DNA of 64,000 bases from an uncultured Clostridia bacterium (lineage in GTDB: Bacteria; Bacillota; Clostridia; Christensenellales; UBA1242), in NCBI GenBank assembly GCA_944380265.1, contig CALWGY010000001.1, positions 165,697-229,696 on the forward strand, given 5' to 3'. The stretch's first letter is position 1; the number at the start of each line of letters is the position of its first letter. The position numbers and the translations under genes are program-made. This document shows, piece after piece, positions 25,429-32,724 of the stretch. The notes beneath the pieces are model-generated. The model saw only the letters and a program-made list of their open reading frames with translations. It did not search any database and was not told the DNA's origin.

Positions 25429-27158
25429 TAATACACTTTTTTATCTGATAAAATCATTTTGTAAATTAAAGGTGTTAAAATGAAATTGATTGATAAAATT
25501 ATTGGTAATAAAAGTTTTGTTGAAAATAGGGCAACATTCGAACTGTTTAAGCCAATAAATGTGTTGATTGCATAGGTTAGTGCACAAGCAGACAAGAATA
25601 ATAATATTCCAAAAATTAATGAGTAAGAAAGTTTGAATGTGTTAGATTTTCGTTTGTCAGGTGCAATGAAATAAGCGGAAACACAAAATATTAAAACTAT
25701 TAGTGCAATGCCATATGCAAGCCCATATAATAAGTAATCTGATTTGTATAGCAAATTTTGTGAGTTTAATGCAATTAATAATGTTGAAATTTGCAACACC
25801 ATTAAAACAAACATGAAAATGCCATAATTTAATCGGACTTTGTTAATTAACACAAAATTTGTTTGCTTTTCATCTTCATCAACTTCCGTAACAAAAGGTT
25901 TAAATTTAAAACCATCTTCATTAACAACTTGGCTGTGCTTTGGGGCAGAGTAGTTATAGTTGTTTGCTTGAACAATTGCTTGGTCAATGATTTCATCTGA
26001 AATTTCATCTTCATTAGTATGACTGCTTGGTTCAATAATTTCTTCGTTTTCTGGTGCTAGCAAGTCACCAAGAATGTTTTTATAGTCAATTTCTTTGCTT
26101 GGTTGCTCAATGTTTGTTTTATTTGTGATAATTTCGTCAAACTTTTTGTTAAAGTTTCTGTTAAGTAATTCTCGTTCCTCTTCGGTAAGTTCTGGTTCAA
26201 CTTTTTGTGGCTTTTCAGGTTCTTGTTTAATTACTGGGTCCTTATAATCAATCCTAATTCCAACATTGTCGAAAATTTTTTGTTGTTTAACTTTTTGTTG
26301 TTGTTCATCACCAATTTTTAATATGCCATATTCATCCATAACAATTTGGTTTTTAATTGGTTTAATTTCTTCTTGTTCTAATGTTTCTTGTTTTTCTTCA
26401 ATATTGTTTTGAACGTGTTTTCTTTTTAAATCTTCCCAACTAAAAAATTCCTGTGGTTGTTCTTTAATTAAAGGAATGTCTTTTTTGTCTTCAACATTTG
26501 CTTGTGGAGCAGGGGAAATATGTTCGTCATTTAATTTTAGTTGTTGAATATGTTCAACATTAACTTTTTCTTCCTTGTTAATTTCATTTTGTTGGCTTGT
26601 TGTAAACATGTCAACTTGTATTGAAGTTTCTTTTCTAACATTTTCTTTTTTTGGGTGAGGGGTGGATGATGGGTTTAAGTTTTCAACTTTTTGTTTGTTA
26701 GAGTTTTCCAACAAATCAAAAATGTTATATTCTTTTTCTGATGTTTCTTCATCAAGTTCTGCATTTTCTTCACTAATTTCTGGTTGTTCAAAAACTTCTT
26801 CATTTTTATCAAAAGAAATTTGTTCAGCATCTGATTCAAAAGAATCCTCATCTTCTTCATCTAAATCATAGTTTTTGTTTATGGTTTTGTTATAATAGTT
26901 TTTTCCAAGTTCGGTTATGGTGTAGTAATGGCGTCTTCCACCAATATCACTGTCACCCCAATAAGAAGTAATGTATCCTTTTGTTTCAAAACGTTTTAAG
27001 CTGCTATATAAGCTTGGTTGTTTTAAAACAATTTTTCCATTACTTTTTTCTTCAACTTCTTTAATTATTTCATAACCATATTTATCCCCACTAAGCAAGC
27101 TTTCAAGAATTATGTTATTAACAAATCCTCTTGATGCGGGACGCTTTCTTGATGCCAT
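25428..27158 (-). CDS. PadR-family regulator fused to a disordered linker and a four-helix membrane domain
   Basis: Residues about 10-90 form a PadR winged helix, with LLSGDKYGYEIIKEVEE, QPSLYSSLKRFETKGYI and the wing GGRRHYYTITELGK. About 340 residues rich in Glu, Gln, Asn and Lys then follow with no fold visible. About 130 C-terminal residues hold four hydrophobic segments. The protein would bind DNA while tethered to the membrane by a long flexible arm. PadR proteins are usually 110-180 residues. SD is AAGGAGG. Its likely targets and signal are not visible; PadR proteins often repress neighbouring transporters, and an ABC pair is 1 kb away. Confidence 0.85.
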   Translation of the reverse strand: MASRKRPASRGFVNNIILESLLSGDKYGYEIIKEVEEKSNGKIVLKQPSLYSSLKRFETKGYITSYWGDSDIGGRRHYYTITELGKNYYNKTINKNYDLDEEDEDSFESDAEQISFDKNEEVFEQPEISEENAELDEETSEKEYNIFDLLENSNKQKVENLNPSSTPHPKKENVRKETSIQVDMFTTSQQNEINKEEKVNVEHIQQLKLNDEHISPAPQANVEDKKDIPLIKEQPQEFFSWEDLKRKHVQNNIEEKQETLEQEEIKPIKNQIVMDEYGILKIGDEQQQKVKQQKIFDNVGIRIDYKDPVIKQEPEKPQKVEPELTEEERELLNRNFNKKFDEIITNKTNIEQPSKEIDYKNILGDLLAPENEEIIEPSSHTNEDEISDEIIDQAIVQANNYNYSAPKHSQVVNEDGFKFKPFVTEVDEDEKQTNFVLINKVRLNYGIFMFVLMVLQISTLLIALNSQNLLYKSDYLLYGLAYGIALIVLIFCVSAYFIAPDKRKSNTFKLSYSLIFGILLFLSACALTYAINTFIGLNSSNVALFSTKLLLPIILSINFILTPLIYKMILSDKKVY

Positions 27159-27251
27159 AACTCCTCCTTAAAATTTTAAGTTAGGAAAGTAAAGTTAAAA
27201 TCGGTAAATTCTATTATTATAATATAAAATTTACTAATTTTAGTCAAATGA

Positions 27252-27290
27252 AATACTATGCAAAACCACTTTAAATAGTATTATGCAAGT
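27252..27290 (+). repeat. Dispersed AATACTATGCAAAA repeat, palindromic copy
   Basis: AATACTATGCAAAACCA at 27252-27268 is identical to the sigF copy. ATAGTATT at 27275-27282 is the inverted match of AATACTAT, giving an 8-bp stem, and TATGCAAG follows. It lies between the divergent padR and ygjP-like genes. Confidence 0.65.
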
Positions 27291-27352
27291 AAAAAACTAG
27301 CAAAAATAAAGCCATTTATGCTATAATTAATCAAAAGTGGAGAAAATTTGAA

Positions 27353-28024
27353 ATGATAACACCAAGTGAAATAATTCGAACCAATAGAAGAAGTTTAAGT
27401 TTAACAATTTCAAAAGATGGTGCTTTAATTGTTAGAGCACCTAAAAGACTGAGTATGGAATATATTTATTCTTTTATAAAGCAAAAAGAAAAATGGATTT
27501 TAAACAAGCAAAGGGCAATTCAAAATTCACATTTGATTAATAATAATTTTTATAATGGAAGCGAATATTTGTTTTGTGGAAAAGTTTATTCAAAAATTGA
27601 AATTAATAAATTAAAAGATATTGAACTTAGTGATGATAACATATTTTTTCCCGCTGGATTGGATGATTATAAAACAGCAATGCTTGCAATTAAGTGGTAT
27701 AGCAAAGTTACAAAAGAAATTTTGAAAACTCGCGTGGAATATTTTGCAGATTTAATGCAAGTTAATTACACACTTATTAAAATTGACAATTCAAAATCAA
27801 GATGGGGCAGTTGCGACCAAAAAGGAGTCATAAAATTTAATTTAAGGTTGGCAATGCTTCCACACAAAGTTATTGATTACATAATAATACATGAATTAAG
27901 CCATTTATTAGAATTTAATCATAGTAAAGAATTTTATAAGATAATTGAAAGCATTATGCCAGATTACAAAAAATATAGGGCACAATTAAAAGAATATAAC
28001 TTTATTTTGCAATTACTAAGATAA
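27353..28024 (+). CDS. YgjP-like M48-type metallopeptidase (DUF45)
   Basis: A 223-residue cytoplasmic protein of the YgjP/SprT-like zinc peptidase group. The zinc motif HELSH is at 180-184 and a third histidine is H190 in EFNHSKEF. The conserved SRWGSC segment is at 149-154. Members often sit next to restriction genes or alone; the physiological substrate is unknown. SD GGAG, 10 bp before ATG. It is monocistronic and followed by 600 bp without genes. Confidence 0.88.
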   Translation: MITPSEIIRTNRRSLSLTISKDGALIVRAPKRLSMEYIYSFIKQKEKWILNKQRAIQNSHLINNNFYNGSEYLFCGKVYSKIEINKLKDIELSDDNIFFPAGLDDYKTAMLAIKWYSKVTKEILKTRVEYFADLMQVNYTLIKIDNSKSRWGSCDQKGVIKFNLRLAMLPHKVIDYIIIHELSHLLEFNHSKEFYKIIESIMPDYKKYRAQLKEYNFILQLLR

Positions 28025-28160
28025 AAAAGCAATTAACAATAAAATAACAGCAAAATCCGGAATAAAGTAGTGCAGTTATGTGGAAATTGATAATTAAATT
28101 TAAATGCAATTAAAGAAAATGTTAAACTAATAAAAATTAGCAATTTTATATAAAACAAAA

Positions 28161-28192
28161 AATAAAAGGGTAAGATAACCTTTTATTTTTTT
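28161..28192 (+). terminator. Terminator downstream of the YgjP-like gene
   Basis: AATAAAAGG (28161-28169) with CCTTTTATT (28179-28187), then T-rich sequence. It lies 137 bp after the stop. Confidence 0.75.
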
Positions 28193-28627
28193 ATTTCTAA
28201 GGGATAACCTTTTTTGAAAATGGCATAATTTTATAAATGAGAATTAAAATACATTACCATAATTTTATTTAGAAAGTTTGCATGCGGTTAATAAAAATGA
28301 AAAATTTATAATTTGCTTTCAATTTTGTTAAAGGGCGGTTTGCAAAATTTAGCATTAACAGATCAAATTATTATCGGATTTTGCACTACATTTTTTTGTA
28401 ATGCGTAAAAAATTTATAGAGTAGTGGTTTATTTTGCGAAAAAATATATTTAAAAACTATTCGCAAAACGCGAGTTTTACGAATAGTTAATTAACTTATT
28501 AATAATATGAACTTTATTTTTTTAATGTCAACAACATTTTACAAAAAAAATAAAAAAAATAATTTGATTTAATTTTGTAAAAAAACTATAATCAAATTAT
28601 AAATAAACAAAGGTTAAATAATTTTAT
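28193..28627. other. Gene-free interval with strong alternative hairpins
   Basis: No gene is visible. A GNRA-capped hairpin occupies 28456-28487: ACTATTCG/CGAATAGT plus AAAAC/GTTTT, loop GCGA. TTTTGCGAA at 28432-28440 is the exact complement of TTCGCAAAA at 28460-28468, so it would compete with the hairpin's left arm. A further imperfect hairpin (GCACTACA with TGTAATGC) lies near 28384-28403. The strand is unknown. See findings. Confidence 0.45.
28564..28592 (+). promoter_or_regulatory. Promoter of the small membrane protein gene
   Basis: TTGATT, 17-bp spacer and TATAAT, 35 bp upstream of the ATG at 28628. Confidence 0.7.
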
Positions 28628-28849
28628 ATGGAAAAATTAAAGAAAAAATTAAAAACAACAAACATAATAATAACAATTTGCATAGTACTATTTTTTATAG
28701 GAATTTCAAACATAAAACTAATACCAATAGCAGCAATAAGCATAATGGCAATAATACCAACAATTATTGTAAAAATAAAAACAAAAAAGAAAATAAATAA
28801 AATTGAAGAAATAAAAACAGCAATAAAAGAAAGTAAAAAAGATAGTTAA
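28628..28849 (+). CDS. Small two-helix membrane protein, unknown function
   Basis: A 73-residue protein with a basic start (K3-K8), two hydrophobic segments (about 11-28 and 30-48) and a Lys/Glu-rich cytoplasmic tail. I recognise no family. It has a good promoter upstream and a terminator that contains its stop codon, which support a real gene. The SD (AAAGG) is 16 bp away and weak. It converges with the nucleotidyltransferase-like gene. Confidence 0.6.
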   Translation: MEKLKKKLKTTNIIITICIVLFFIGISNIKLIPIAAISIMAIIPTIIVKIKTKKKINKIEEIKTAIKESKKDS

Positions 28850-28866
28850 AAACTATCTTTTATTTT
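28837..28866 (+). terminator. Terminator containing the stop codon of the small membrane protein
   Basis: AAAAGATAGTT (28837-28847), AAA loop and AACTATCTTTT (28851-28861), then Ts. The TAA at 28847-28849 spans stem and loop. Confidence 0.85.
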
Positions 28867-28931
28867 TTTTGAATAAATAATTTTAAAACATTTTGTTGTA
28901 GATTTGATAGCATGATTAGTTTATTTTGCAA

Positions 28932-28947
28932 TTTGCATAGTATTATT
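28932..28947 (-). repeat. Dispersed AATAATACTATGCAAA repeat, 3' of the nucleotidyltransferase-like gene
   Basis: On the minus strand AATAATACTATGCAAA starts 10 bp after the stop codon at 28958. A second TTGCAAAA follows directly. Confidence 0.6.
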
Positions 28948-28957
28948 ATAACCTACT

Positions 28958-29839
28958 TTAAATTAATTTTTTAATATATTTTTCAATTTGTCCTAGTGCG
29001 TGTTTAGCAAATAAAATTGAAAATGACTTATATTTTGATGTGAATGCAAAATCTTGTTCATCAATTGTTTTATAATCTTTAATATTATTGTTACGTAAAA
29101 AATTTATTATTTGAGTTAAAGTTTTAACGGATTGGTCGGTGTAAAGTTTGTTTGGAACATTATAAAGCAATGTTTCAAAAATTTCAAAATATATATTTTT
29201 TTCTTTTCTGCATTCTAGAAATATGTTTTTAATTAAAATGTCATAGTAATAATATAAGTTGTTTGTTGCTTCGTTTTTATTATAAAAATTTTGAATGCTT
29301 ACTAGTGGATATTCAATTTCGATGTTATATAAGCTGTTATCATAATAAATAACACCAGAAACACCTTTTTCATTAACATAAGTAAAACAAGGAATAATTC
29401 TAATTAAATAATTAACTTTTTGATTGTCAATAACTTCATTAACTGAAAGATTGATGCTATATTTTTCTTGCCATAATAATGTGTTATTATCAAAACATGT
29501 AACATAATGTTCAAACAAACCATTTTTAATTTCTTCAAGTGTTAGGTGCAAGTCTTTAATTTTTTCATCTTTAACTTTTCTTTTAAATTTTTCTGTTTGA
29601 ATGCTTTTAATGTTTTTTGTCTGATTTATTTCAATGTATAGTGTGATGTAATTTGTTTCACTATTGTTGGTTTGAAAAATAAAATCATCATAATAATAGT
29701 ATTTAAAATTTTCTTCTGTAAACATTGGTTTATCATTAAAAAAGTTTCCAACAACATATTTTGAAATTGTTATTAAATTTTCTTTAACATTTTCATAATT
29801 AACAGTTTCTGTGATGTTTAAATATTTATCAAAATTCAT
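28958..29839 (-). CDS. Divergent nucleotidyltransferase-like protein (tentative)
   Basis: A 293-residue cytoplasmic protein with no sure assignment. Its C-terminal two thirds recall a family of bacterial nucleotidyltransferases related to OAS and CD-NTases. The resemblance is in the spacing of the IIPCFTY, GVSGVIYYDN, EIEYPLVSIQNFYNKNEATNN and LLYNVPNKLY segments (about 150-235). The expected N-terminal G-S-x(n)-D-x-D catalytic motif is not visible. Where it should lie there is YYYYDDFIFQ followed by ITLYIEIN (about 48-70). It is therefore either inactive or a different fold. SD AAAGGA is good. It is divergent from the tyrosine recombinase and convergent with the small membrane protein. Confidence 0.45.
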   Translation of the reverse strand: MNFDKYLNITETVNYENVKENLITISKYVVGNFFNDKPMFTEENFKYYYYDDFIFQTNNSETNYITLYIEINQTKNIKSIQTEKFKRKVKDEKIKDLHLTLEEIKNGLFEHYVTCFDNNTLLWQEKYSINLSVNEVIDNQKVNYLIRIIPCFTYVNEKGVSGVIYYDNSLYNIEIEYPLVSIQNFYNKNEATNNLYYYYDILIKNIFLECRKEKNIYFEIFETLLYNVPNKLYTDQSVKTLTQIINFLRNNNIKDYKTIDEQDFAFTSKYKSFSILFAKHALGQIEKYIKKLI

Positions 29840-29925
29840 TTTAATTTTTCCTTTAAACCAATTTCATATTAATTAATTTTAACACAAAACGCAATTATTG
29901 TCATTTTTTAATTTATTAAAATTCT

Positions 29926-29955
29926 TTGATTTTCTTAATTAAAGTATTATATAAT
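29926..29955 (+). promoter_or_regulatory. Promoter immediately upstream of the recombinase start codon
   Basis: TTGATT, 18-bp spacer and TATAAT. The ATG at 29962 is 6 bp after the -10 box, i.e. at the predicted transcription start. This rules out the earlier in-frame TTG at 29926, which is part of the -35 box. Confidence 0.65.
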
Positions 29956-29961
29956 TATTAT

Positions 29962-31014
29962 ATGGACAATAAATCAAATTATTTTTTAAAGCGTGATGAA
30001 GAAAATATTTTTAAAATTAGGGAATTAAGATTGGAACTTCCCTCTTTTTGTGGTCAATTTTTTATGGGAATTGAAAACCAAACAACTTCACTTACAAGGC
30101 TTGGTTATGCCAGAGATTTAAAAATATTTTTTGAGTTTTTAGTAACTAACACGCAAGAATTTTATGGTAAAAAAATTTCGGAACTAACTTTAACCGATCT
30201 AAATAATGTAACAAGCACTCACCTTGAAATGTTTTTAGATTATTTAACAGTTTATAAAGTTAACGGAAAAACATATAGAAATGGTCTTAAAGGCAAAGGA
30301 AGAAAATTAAGCAGTGTTAGAGCTTTATTAAAGTATTTTTTCAAAAAAGAAAAACTGGATAGCAATGTTGGTAGCAAAGTTGACACACCAAAATATAGAG
30401 AAAGTGAAATAATTAGATTGGAAGTTGACGAAGTTGTTAAACTTTTAGATATGTCGGAGCAAGGCAACGGGCTAACTACAATGCAAAAAGGCTTTCACAA
30501 ACACACAAAAGAAAGAGATTTTGCCCTACTTTCGTTGTTTTTGGGAACGGGAATTCGTATTTCGGAATGTGTTGGATTAAATGTTGATGATATCGATTTT
30601 GACAATAATGCATTCACAATAACCAGAAAAGGTGGAAGCCGTGTTATTTTGTATTTTAGCGATGAAGTTAAAGATGCTTTGTTAAAATGGATTGAAGTAA
30701 GAAACAATATTAAAGATTTGCCTAACACGGAAAAAGCGTTGTTTGTAAGTTTACAAAACAAACGTATGAATGTTAGAACAGTTGAAAAATTAGTTAAAAA
30801 ATATGCCGGACTTGTTACACCGCTAAAACACATAACGCCACACAAACTAAGAAGCACTTATGGCACAAATTTATATAGAGAAACAAACGATATTTATGTT
30901 GTTGCATCTGTTTTGGGTCATAAAGATGTTAACACAACAAGAAAACATTATGCTGCAATTTCCGAAGATATTAGGCGTGATGCAGCAACAAAAGTTAAAC
31001 TTAGAAAAGAATGA
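29962..31014 (+). CDS. Tyrosine recombinase, XerC/XerD family
   Basis: A 350-residue site-specific recombinase. The SAM-like core-binding domain (about 25-120) precedes the catalytic domain. The catalytic Arg is in GTGIRISE, followed by the Lys region TRKGG, HKLRSTYG (H-x-x-R), LGHKDVNTT and the nucleophile Tyr in RKHYAAI. It could be the chromosome dimer resolvase or a XerC paralogue. It lies next to lexA, not to a mobile element. No SD; a leaderless mRNA is likely. Confidence 0.88.
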   Translation: MDNKSNYFLKRDEENIFKIRELRLELPSFCGQFFMGIENQTTSLTRLGYARDLKIFFEFLVTNTQEFYGKKISELTLTDLNNVTSTHLEMFLDYLTVYKVNGKTYRNGLKGKGRKLSSVRALLKYFFKKEKLDSNVGSKVDTPKYRESEIIRLEVDEVVKLLDMSEQGNGLTTMQKGFHKHTKERDFALLSLFLGTGIRISECVGLNVDDIDFDNNAFTITRKGGSRVILYFSDEVKDALLKWIEVRNNIKDLPNTEKALFVSLQNKRMNVRTVEKLVKKYAGLVTPLKHITPHKLRSTYGTNLYRETNDIYVVASVLGHKDVNTTRKHYAAISEDIRRDAATKVKLRKE

Positions 31015-31042
31015 AATTACAGCCAAAAACTGTAATTTTTCT
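31014..31042 (+). terminator. Terminator after the recombinase gene
   Basis: AAATTACAG (31014-31022) with CTGTAATTT (31030-31038). The stem starts in the last base of the stop codon and Ts follow. Confidence 0.8.
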
Positions 31043-31055
31043 TTAAAATTTGTTA

Positions 31056-31094
31056 GAACAAATGTTTGACAAACGTTTGTTTTAATGATATTAT
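31056..31094 (+). promoter_or_regulatory. lexA promoter with two overlapping LexA-box-like operators
   Basis: TTGACA (31066-31071), 17-bp spacer and TATTAT (31089-31094). GAACAAATGTTT at 31056-31067 overlaps the -35, and the perfect palindrome ACAAACGTTTGT at 31069-31080 fills the spacer. The recA upstream region shares AACAAATGTTT. Firmicutes LexA boxes have the form GAAC-N4-GTTC, so these are probable autoregulatory sites. Confidence 0.75.
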
Positions 31095-31123
31095 TAATTA
31101 AGTAATAAATTAAGGTGGTCTTA

Positions 31124-31723
31124 ATGAGAAAATTTAATAAAGAAGAAGAACTTTTAAATTTTATTAGAAATCATCAGGAAGAGTTTGGATATCCTCCAAC
31201 TGTTAGAGAAATGTGCAGAGCAATTAAAGTAAGTTCAACAAGCACAATTTCTTATTATTTAAACAAATTAGAAAATAATGGATTAATTAAGAAAAGTCCA
31301 AACAAAAACCGAGCATTAGAAATTGTTGGAGAAACTATTAATTTTAGTGATTATGTTAAAATTCCAATGGTTGGTAAAATTACTGCTGGTGAACCTATTT
31401 TGGCTGTTGAAAACACAGAAGAATATTTTTTAGCGTCCCCTAGCTTGTTCCGTGGAGATGGATTGTTTATTTTAACAGTTAGTGGTGAAAGTATGATTAA
31501 TGCCGGAATTTTTGATGGTGACAAAATTGTTATTAGGCAACAAAGCAGTGCTGAAAATGGTGAAATTGTTGCTGCCCTAATTGATGGCATGGCAACAGTT
31601 AAACGTTTTTATAAAGAAGATGGTCGTTATAGATTACAACCAGAAAATGATGCTATGGGGCCAATTTACACAGACCATATTGAAATTTTAGGAAAAGTTA
31701 TTGGTCTTATAAGAAAATTTTAA
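31124..31723 (+). CDS. lexA: LexA repressor
   Basis: SOS-response repressor of 199 residues. The winged helix (1-65) contains PTVREMCRAIKVSSTSTISYYL. The self-cleavage site is the Ala-Gly in KITAGEP (near 88-89). The catalytic Ser is in SGESMI (near 125) and the Lys in ATVKRF (near 162). The ATG at 31124 follows AAGGTGG; an in-frame GTG at 31115 overlaps that SD and is unlikely. RecA, its co-protease, is 10 kb away and has a matching operator. Confidence 0.96.
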   Translation: MRKFNKEEELLNFIRNHQEEFGYPPTVREMCRAIKVSSTSTISYYLNKLENNGLIKKSPNKNRALEIVGETINFSDYVKIPMVGKITAGEPILAVENTEEYFLASPSLFRGDGLFILTVSGESMINAGIFDGDKIVIRQQSSAENGEIVAALIDGMATVKRFYKEDGRYRLQPENDAMGPIYTDHIEILGKVIGLIRKF

Positions 31724-31762
31724 AATTAAAATTAAAATTTAAAATATATTTAAAAAAATACT

Positions 31763-31790
31763 AAAAAACACACAATTTTGTGTGTTTTTT
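31763..31790. terminator. Bidirectional terminator between lexA and miaA
   Basis: AAAAAACACACAA (31763-31775) with TTGTGTGTTTTTT (31778-31790). Confidence 0.9.
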
Positions 31791-32724
31791 ATTTGTTTTC
31801 ATTTAATAAACTTATTATTTGTTTTAAAGCATCATCAGTGCTTGTTTTAGTTAAATTGATCCAAATACCATTTGTTTGATTTTTAAACCATGTAATTTGT
31901 CTTTTAGCATAGTGCCTGGTTGAAATTTTTATTTTTTCAATTGCTTCGTTAAGTGTTAATTCATGATTTAAGTAATCCAAAATTTCCTTATATCCAATTG
32001 CCTGCATGCTTTGATTGTTTTTTGTTAAATTAAATTTTTTAACTAGTTGTTCAACTTCATTAACAAGGCCATTTTCAATCATAATATCAACACGTTTATT
32101 AATTCTTTCATACAATTCATCTCTATCACGGTTAATCACGATAATAAGCGGATTTAATGGTGTTTGCATACTATTTTGCATAGTATTATTTAATTCGGAT
32201 TTTTTTGTTCCTGTTAACTTAAAAATTTCAATTGCTCTAATTACTCGTTTTAAATCGTTTTCATGAATGTTTTTAGCACTTTCGGGGTCAATTTTAACAA
32301 GATAGTTATAAACTTCTTTATTCCCTTTTTCTTGTGCTAGTTTGTTAAGTTCTGCCCTTAAATTTTCATCTTTAACAGAATTGCCATATTCATAGTTCGT
32401 AAGCAAACTTTGAACATAAAAGCCTGTTCCACCAACAATGATTGGAATTTTGTTTTGATTAATTAAATTTAAAATTATAGGCATTGCCATGTTTTTATAT
32501 TCACTAACACTAAATTCACAATCTGGTTCAACAAAATCTAGCAAATGATGTTTAATTCCATCTTGTTCCTTTATCGTTGCTTTTGCTGTTCCAATGTTTA
32601 AGTGCTTATAAATTTGTAAGCAATCTGCATTAACAATTTCTGTTTTTAAAATTTTTGCAAGTTTTATTGATATTTCCGTTTTTCCGCTTGCTGTTGGACC
32701 TAAAATTATTATTGAATTAAACAT
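31789..32724 (-). CDS. miaA: tRNA dimethylallyltransferase
   Basis: Adds a dimethylallyl group to A37 of tRNAs that read UNN codons. The P-loop is GPTASGKTE (residues 8-16) and the conserved DCLQIY and GGTGFY motifs follow. The R-x-x-x-L-x-x-R-I segment appears as RDELYERI and the tRNA-binding Q-A-I-G-Y-K-E segment near 240. It is the last gene of miaB-mutS-mutL-miaA and overlaps mutL by one base. A dispersed repeat copy (32163-32190) encodes NNTMQNSMQ in a variable loop. Confidence 0.96.
   Translation of the reverse strand: MFNSIIILGPTASGKTEISIKLAKILKTEIVNADCLQIYKHLNIGTAKATIKEQDGIKHHLLDFVEPDCEFSVSEYKNMAMPIILNLINQNKIPIIVGGTGFYVQSLLTNYEYGNSVKDENLRAELNKLAQEKGNKEVYNYLVKIDPESAKNIHENDLKRVIRAIEIFKLTGTKKSELNNTMQNSMQTPLNPLIIVINRDRDELYERINKRVDIMIENGLVNEVEQLVKKFNLTKNNQSMQAIGYKEILDYLNHELTLNEAIEKIKISTRHYAKRQITWFKNQTNGIWINLTKTSTDDALKQIISLLNENK
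32163..32190 (-). repeat. 28-nt dispersed repeat inside the miaA coding sequence
   Basis: On the minus strand it starts AATAATACTATGCAAAA and continues with TAGTATGCAAA; ATACTA and TAGTAT form an inverted repeat. It matches 39015-39042 at 25 of 28 positions. It keeps the miaA frame. Confidence 0.6.

Noticed and set aside
28628..29839. A complete CBASS defence operon
   Set aside because: The two genes are convergent, not co-transcribed, and the nucleotidyltransferase active site is not visible; kept only as a tentative finding.
29962..31014. Tyrosine recombinase as evidence of a prophage or integrative element
   Set aside because: No other phage gene, attachment-site duplication or tRNA target flanks it, and lexA follows; a chromosomal Xer-type enzyme is simpler.
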